Below, piece after piece: positions 58,601 through 64,000 of a stretch of DNA of 64,000 nucleotides. The notes beneath the pieces were generated by a model, which saw only the letters and a list, made by a program, of their open reading frames with translations, did no database searches and was not told where the DNA came from. The DNA is from Castanea sativa (taxonomy: Eukaryota; Streptophyta; Magnoliopsida; Fagales; Fagaceae), in contig NC_134018.1 in assembly GCF_040712315.1 (NCBI RefSeq), positions 12,110,835 through 12,174,834 on the forward strand. Direction: 5' to 3'. Numbering within the stretch: position 1 is the first letter of the stretch; every line of letters begins with the position of its first letter. Both the position numbers and the translations under genes were made by a program.

Positions 58601-59742
58601 TAGCTATGCCGGGCTCCATCCATCTTTTTACTAACTTGGGTTGCTTGAGTTGCGCATGTTATCATTATGGACTAAGGTTCCATGGCCATGTCAACCCACT
58701 GCTCATCATTATATTCACCTTTTCCATATATCAACTAGAGTTCATATATTTGCTTCTCCTAGTGAACATTAATGCTAAAATGAATTTGAGGTAGTTTTGA
58801 GCTATTCAACTAGTGTTGTTGCATTATTATACTATATTTAAAATCTCTTCAGGTGATTTGCATATTATGCATTCACTCTCAAATACTTATTTTCTTTATG
58901 TATTATCTCACTGGGTTTGAATCAACTACGAAAATGGCGAGTATAAAAAAAGTGGAATATTTTTGTTAAAATAATTGTATGTTGTTAAAATGTATGTAAA
59001 ACTCTACAAATTAAGTAATTTTTTTATAACTAGTAGAAAATATGCCTGGGCCTATGTAGTCCTACAACCTAATGCTATAAGATCCCCTCCCTTTCCCCCC
59101 TCCCCCACAAACTGAAGCCCGACAATAGAAAGTCAATTTGAGTTGGATACAAGATCATGAAATTGATCTACCAAATCAGATTTAGTGAAAATGATAGGTA
59201 GCTGATCATTAGAAGGAATTGATCGCAGTTGTATGGTACCCTAAAGAAGATGATGATGAAATAGTAGAAATTAATCCTTGATGTGTTCGGTCTCCTCATG
59301 AAAGATGTCATTGTGTATGATCTATATTAATTGTACCACGATTAATTATCAAAATAGGTAATTGTAAAATACGAGAAAACCCTCGTCTATATATATATAT
59401 ATATCCAAAAGTTGAAACGTAGTATTTATTATTACTATACGCTCCGGTTAAGCCACCTAAGTAGCTACGTCATTATCTTTTTTCGTTTTTAATTTTTCCT
59501 AAATATTTTTAAAACACTTTCTCATTTAATAAGGTAACTTAAAAATTCAATTATTTAAAAATTAAAATATCTTTTAATACTCTCTTACCTTTTCATCTTC
59601 TCACTACCCTCTAAATTAATATCATTCCTCGTTTTCCCTTTCATCTTCCATTATTGTTGTCTCTTCTTATTCACACCTTCTTACTAAAAATTTATCACTA
59701 TCTCCTCCATTCTATGCATAGTTTTCCCTCACAAAATAAAGG

Positions 59743-59748
<6 letters not shown>

Positions 59749-59789
<41 letters not shown>
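59749..59789. repeat. (CT)n microsatellite
   Basis: About 20 uninterrupted CT units in AT-rich DNA. Confidence 0.9.
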
Positions 59790-59794
<5 letters not shown>

Positions 59795-60934
59795 GCTTTT
59801 CATTTTTTTTATTGCATCCATACTTAGGCTGATAAATTTTTGTGTTAATTAGAATTCTACTTTAGGTTGATGCGATTTAGTTTTGTGTTTTAAGTTGGTA
59901 TCTTTTCTATTCTCTTTTATTATTAAATATTATCCTACTGTATTATACATATAGTATATAATAATATAATGTTATTATATTATATAGAATGACTTAGATA
60001 ATTTGATGTTTATTGTTATATATTATATTTTTACTCTTTTTTCTTCTTATCTTATTTTATTCAACATTTAAATTGAGTCACTTTCTCCACACTTCTGCAG
60101 CACAAATCAAGAAAATAGCTAGACACACACTTACCTTCCTTTACCATACATTCAGAGTATCAAAATATTTGTGTGATAAAGGGCCATATAATTTATAATT
60201 TAGATAACACTCTTTGAATATGTCTAGGCCTATAGATTGAGTAATTTGTAGTCTTATAAGGCTATTGAGAATGGACTTTTTGAATTAAGACTAAAAAAAT
60301 ATGGACTACTATATATCATTTAGATAAAAACCTTTATCATAGATATATTAATTTTTTGCAACAAATTTAAATCACTCAAAACTTAATAATTTTATATAAT
60401 GTGCTAGCATCATTTCTACTTCTTCTTCTCTTCTTCTCAAACATATTATGTATCATCTTTAAAGGATGCCAACAATATTGATCTTATGCGAAAAGTTACA
60501 TAAAATATTGAGAAAAAAATGTTTTATATTACAGTCTACTAAAAATGCTTTTTAAGAATTTAAACCTTTCTATTTTTCATATCACTGTGATAACTTTCTA
60601 TTTACAGTTACTACATGTGATAAGTTAAGTTTTAATATTCTTAAGTTGTTTTGGAAAAAAGAAAAAAAATTTAAAAAAAGTTGTCAAAAAACAGGAGTTC
60701 ATGTAAGGCCACCAAACTTGATAATTTTCAAATAATGGAACCATTTGCAACAATATTTGCATACTTATATAGCTCCAGGTAAAGAAATCAAGCAAACTTT
60801 TAGTCTTCAAAAAACTTATATCTACTAGTGGTTAAACGTTCATCTTGGGTAGTTTTAACTTTTCATATAATTTTACTTCTACATATTCATCTATTTTAAT
60901 TTAGATTTTAAAAAAAAAACTTTCATTTAGATAT

Positions 60935-61689
60935 TGTAAGTGCACAATTGCACCTGGACCCAAAGACAATCACGGGCTCAGGCCCAATGAGCCTTAAACA
61001 ATGAAATTTGTAGAGTGTGGGCTTGAAATCTAGATCAGAAGTACTGAGAACTTGATAACAGGCTAAAAGTTACAAATATTTGTAAATAATAAATGATAAT
61101 TGCAAATAAACCTCCTCGGACGTGAGCCGAGGACTACTTCTGTATTATTTCTCTTTCTTTCTTGAAGGTTACAATTCTTAATTTCTTTCTTAGTTACCGA
61201 CCCCCCTTTTCTTTGGCGTTCATCCCTCTAAAATACTTCTTTTCCTGATGCTTTATCCACGTGTTGCTCCAACCCCCTCCCTCCTAGATATTTCTTTTTT
61301 AGTGCCTTTGAATAGTGACCAGAAGTTTTAGCTCTACTGTTCTGGGGTCACTTCCCCATTAATGTGGCCAGGGAGGTAGGTGCAGAGTCTTTAATGTGGA
61401 GGTGGCAGCCTTTGCTTTTGGTATTTTTCTAACACCGATGTACCTCGAAGGTTCAGGGTTTCCCCCTTTTAACCAACAGTCTTTCCGGAATATTGTCTTG
61501 ACCTTCATAGTGAAGTTTTGAGTTCTCCTGGGCCTATCCGAGGAGAAACTTACCCTCGGATGTGTCCTCGGGCCCTCGGCGTATGGGCCGATTCGCAGTA
61601 CTAACAAATTCTTAGCTCAAGAGCAGGTCGGCCTTCCTTGCTATAGCCCAAAGGCCCATATGCTCACTTGGGTCCTTTTACTCCCCACA
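60935..61689 (+). mobile_element. Solo LTR (755 bp) with perfect GATAT target duplication
   Basis: Starts TGTAAGTGCACAATTGCACC and ends TTTACTCCCCACA (TG...CA). GATAT flanks both sides (60930-60934 and 61690-61694). It is clearly richer in G+C than its surroundings, with CCTCGG/CCGAGG words. No internal domain is present, so it is a solo LTR. It is unrelated to the Copia LTRs elsewhere in the window; the superfamily cannot be told from the LTR alone. Confidence 0.9.
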
Positions 61690-61989
61690 GATATTTATAA
61701 GTAAAAAATGAAATAATGATTCATGAATAATAATAAAAAAATCATTTATACATATTTATCTTGTGTGGTCTACTATAATTTTGATGATTATAACTTAATG
61801 ATGAAGTCTATAAACAAGGTATTTAAAACAATCATATTTCTATAATTCAAAAAGTTCCCATTTATTTTTTCAAAAAAATGCCTTTTACATTTCCTTGGAA
61901 TTTTTTAAATTTTTTTTAACTTTGACATACCATTAACCTAACCGCTTCATACATTAAAAAAATTTAGTACTCATTATTACTTCCATTAA

Positions 61990-62918
61990 GGCTGCGTTTG
62001 TTTCGGGTGAAAACACTTTTAGGAAATTATTTTACACCCTTGTGTGTGTTTGGTACCTACTGAAAATACAGTCAAATGGAAATTATTTTATGCGTTGACT
62101 GTAAAAAGACCCCCTTCACCAGTAAAATCGTTTACACAATTATTTTACCTTCAAACCATATTACACTCTACTCTCACTCCTCACACGCCTCACTCTTAGC
62201 ACACGCTCTCTCTAAAGCTCAGCTGTGACCACTCATCCATCACGGCAATAGCATTGCTTCGGCACCACCTCACACATCGACGCGACGAAGCTCAACTTTG
62301 ACCACCCAAGCCATCGATTTCCTTCACTCAATGGTGATTTTTCTCCATCTTTTCTTCCCACTCAACCTCACTGCCATGCTCCACCACTGCATGTCTCCAA
62401 TCCACCACCGCCATCATCCACCCCCACCATCATCCAAGCTACCCTCCTCCATGAGCTCCAATCCACATCCAAGCTACCCATCTACCCATATAACCCAATC
62501 CCCATTTCGGCAAAGCCACACCCACCTTGCCCGATCCACACTCACCCAATCTGGCCACCGTCGTCCTCCATCCTTGCCCGATCTCTCTCTATCCCGATCT
62601 ATCTCTCTTTCTTCCTCCTCTCACCGAGTATATCATGTATATGTTGTTAATAATAAATGTTTTTATTTTGATTTTTGATTGTATTAAAGTGTATATTTTG
62701 AAATTTTTTGGTATAAAATTTGTTTGGAAGTTGAGAAAATGCGAAAAATTTGTAGGAAAATAGCATTTTCAGAATGTTACCAAACACCGAAAATCGTTTT
62801 CTGGACTATTTTCCATTACAGAACCAAACACCTGGATTTCATTTTCCTTACGAAAATTCATTTGCCCCTGCATTCGTTTTACACTCGGAATTTGAATTAC
62901 ATAGAGCAAAACGCAGCC
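61990..62918. mobile_element. Non-autonomous PIF/Harbinger-like element (929 bp) with C-rich core
   Basis: Left end GGCTGCGTTTGTTTC; the right end read inverted is GGCTGCGTTTTGCTC. TAA lies on both sides (61987-61989 and 62919-62921), as for a 3-bp PIF/Harbinger duplication. Subterminal parts also pair (GGAAATTATTTTA-like and TTTCCATTAC-like words). The core 62160-62640 is C-rich, CAC-rich and unlike its surroundings, giving an open frame at 62298-62678 with no recognisable protein family; it may be captured genomic DNA. Confidence 0.65.
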
Positions 62919-62921
62919 TAA

Positions 62922-63925
62922 GATATTATGAATGTCTTAATTGATTGAGACCAAACTAGAGAAATGTCTTTCATATTTCCTTGAAAATTTAGAAGGAAAA
63001 AAAAAAAAAAACCTTTGATATACCACTAATGTAACTACATCTATAACTATTTAAATCATCCATGATATCTATTTCTTATTGATAACTATAAAAACTACAA
63101 CTAGTAAGGGAACATACAAAGTAATCAAAAAAAAAAAAAAATGAAATCAAACGTCAATAGTAACCATTATTTGAAAAATAAAAAAGTGGCCAAGAGGAGT
63201 AAGAAATAAAATAGAAATAACTATACAGAGACATTGAAAACTTTATAATGCAACAAAATCAACCATTACATTCACTTAATTAAATCAATAATAAACAATC
63301 AAATATAATAATACAAAATTTAAACTTAAAACTAATCAAACTCTAACTAGGGAAATTATATTTCCTATCATAGCTAAAAATGAGATGTTCTTTAGTAATT
63401 TAGAAATTATATTAGAAATAAAGTAGGAAAATTTTATAATCTCATTTTTTTTACATTTCATTTAACCTTATATATATATATATATACACACACCATGACT
63501 TAAAAAAATCTAATGAACAATTCCATCTCTTATTTAATGTCTATGTTATGCAAATCATCAACCAGTAAATATATGATAATAGTAAGAAACATTATAAACA
63601 AGATTATAAAAAATATGATAAAACTTTTTTTTTAAAGTTCTTTACAAAGTTTAGGAACTAAAATAGTATTTTTGCCTAAAAATATCACGCACAATGCGCG
63701 GATTTGCGACTAGTATACTTAAAAAGCCAATCTAACCACGAAAATTCAAAGATTGTATTAGCAATACCTTATATTATATTTTCTTCTATATATTGGAACA
63801 TGTAACCACATTATGTTTCTTGCCATGCAATGAGATGAGTGAGTTACCAAGCAATAAGCAAAGTTAGTTGTAAATTGATGATCTACTAGATATCTTGCCC
63901 AGTCCACATAGGTGTAGGCACGATA
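62922..63925. other. AT-rich intergenic DNA, no gene
   Basis: Poly(A) runs and a TA/CA microsatellite near 63472-63494. Nothing else recognised. Confidence 0.5.
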
Positions 63926-64000
63926 CACTACAAGAAAAACGGACTATTGTGGCGGGCCAAAAGTGCCACTAAAGCCCAAAAAAGTGCCGCTAAAGGTACA
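63926..64000 (+). mobile_element. CACTA (En/Spm) transposon 5' end, running off the window
   Basis: CACTACAAGAAAAACGG is the typical plant CACTA terminus, followed by GGCGGGCC and repeated GTGCCACTAAAG/GTGCCGCTAAAG subterminal units. The preceding three bases are ATA, the candidate half of a 3-bp target duplication. The rest of the element lies beyond 64000. Confidence 0.85.

Larger units (their letters stand above)
56661..60929. other. Intergenic AT-rich DNA, no gene recognised
   Basis: Includes a CT run near 56801-56818 and short frames without family resemblance. A foldback and a CT microsatellite inside it are listed separately. Confidence 0.5.

Noticed and set aside
62298..62678. A 126-codon open frame on + rich in His, Pro and Ser
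   Set aside because: It lies inside a small transposon, its composition follows the CAC-rich DNA, there is no family match, and the end runs into AT-rich sequence.
1..64000. CRISPR arrays, bacterial operons, tRNA or rRNA genes
   Set aside because: None were seen. tRNA-like A and B boxes occur only in SINE-like elements without a cloverleaf.

Overview
This is a stretch of nuclear plant DNA. The evidence is spliced genes with GT-AG introns, AT-rich intergenic DNA, and dense plant transposons: Copia LTR elements, L1-like LINEs, tRNA-type SINEs, Mutator, hAT, PIF/Harbinger and CACTA ends, and many foldback MITEs. The proteins encoded and the repeat styles suggest a woody eudicot, perhaps Fagales. 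That placement is inference from general resemblance, not from a search.

Three genes look intact. (1) A single-exon C2-domain protein gene of the SRC2/BAP type lies on + at 17966-18631, with a TATA box and a poly(A) signal. (2) A 16-exon gene on + at 33546-45263 can be assembled without a break into a 570-residue AP-5 adaptor complex zeta subunit (AP5Z1). Its introns have collected LINE and SINE pieces. (3) A 9-coding-exon gene on - at 56352-50810 encodes a 654-residue protein. It has the START domain and C-terminal region of class IV homeodomain-leucine zipper (HD-ZIP IV) proteins, but no homeodomain or zipper can be found. A decayed partial copy of this gene, with intron sequence retained, lies at about 3165-3950 on the same strand.

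Layout. 1-4.8 kb holds AT-rich DNA, a CACTA-like end, the START-gene fragment and a Copia reverse transcriptase scrap. 4.8-17.8 kb is a patchwork of duplicated blocks, solo LTRs, a MULE-like element with long terminal inverted repeats (TIRs), a PIF/Harbinger element carrying GC-rich tandem repeats, and nested hAT-type insertions; three partly homologous segments (about 7.5-9.8, 11.4-15.9 and 16.6 kb) lead up to the C2 gene. 19.5-28.6 kb repeats the 4.8-5.8 kb block, interrupted by a solo LTR and a degenerate Copia element with a broken gag. It also holds a 1.9-kb Pack-MULE with a captured amidohydrolase exon and a 0.9-kb hAT element. 28.6-31.9 kb is a 5'-truncated LINE on -. 33.5-45.3 kb is AP5Z1. 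45.3-49.6 kb is intergenic. 49.6-56.6 kb is the homeodomain-less START gene. 56.6-64 kb is repeat-rich intergenic DNA with a clean solo LTR, a second PIF-like element and the first bases of a CACTA transposon running off the end.

The genes do not form a pathway. The observations most worth following are the homeodomain-less HD-ZIP IV derivative with its broken sister copy, and the Pack-MULE with a perfect 9-bp target duplication around a captured gene start.
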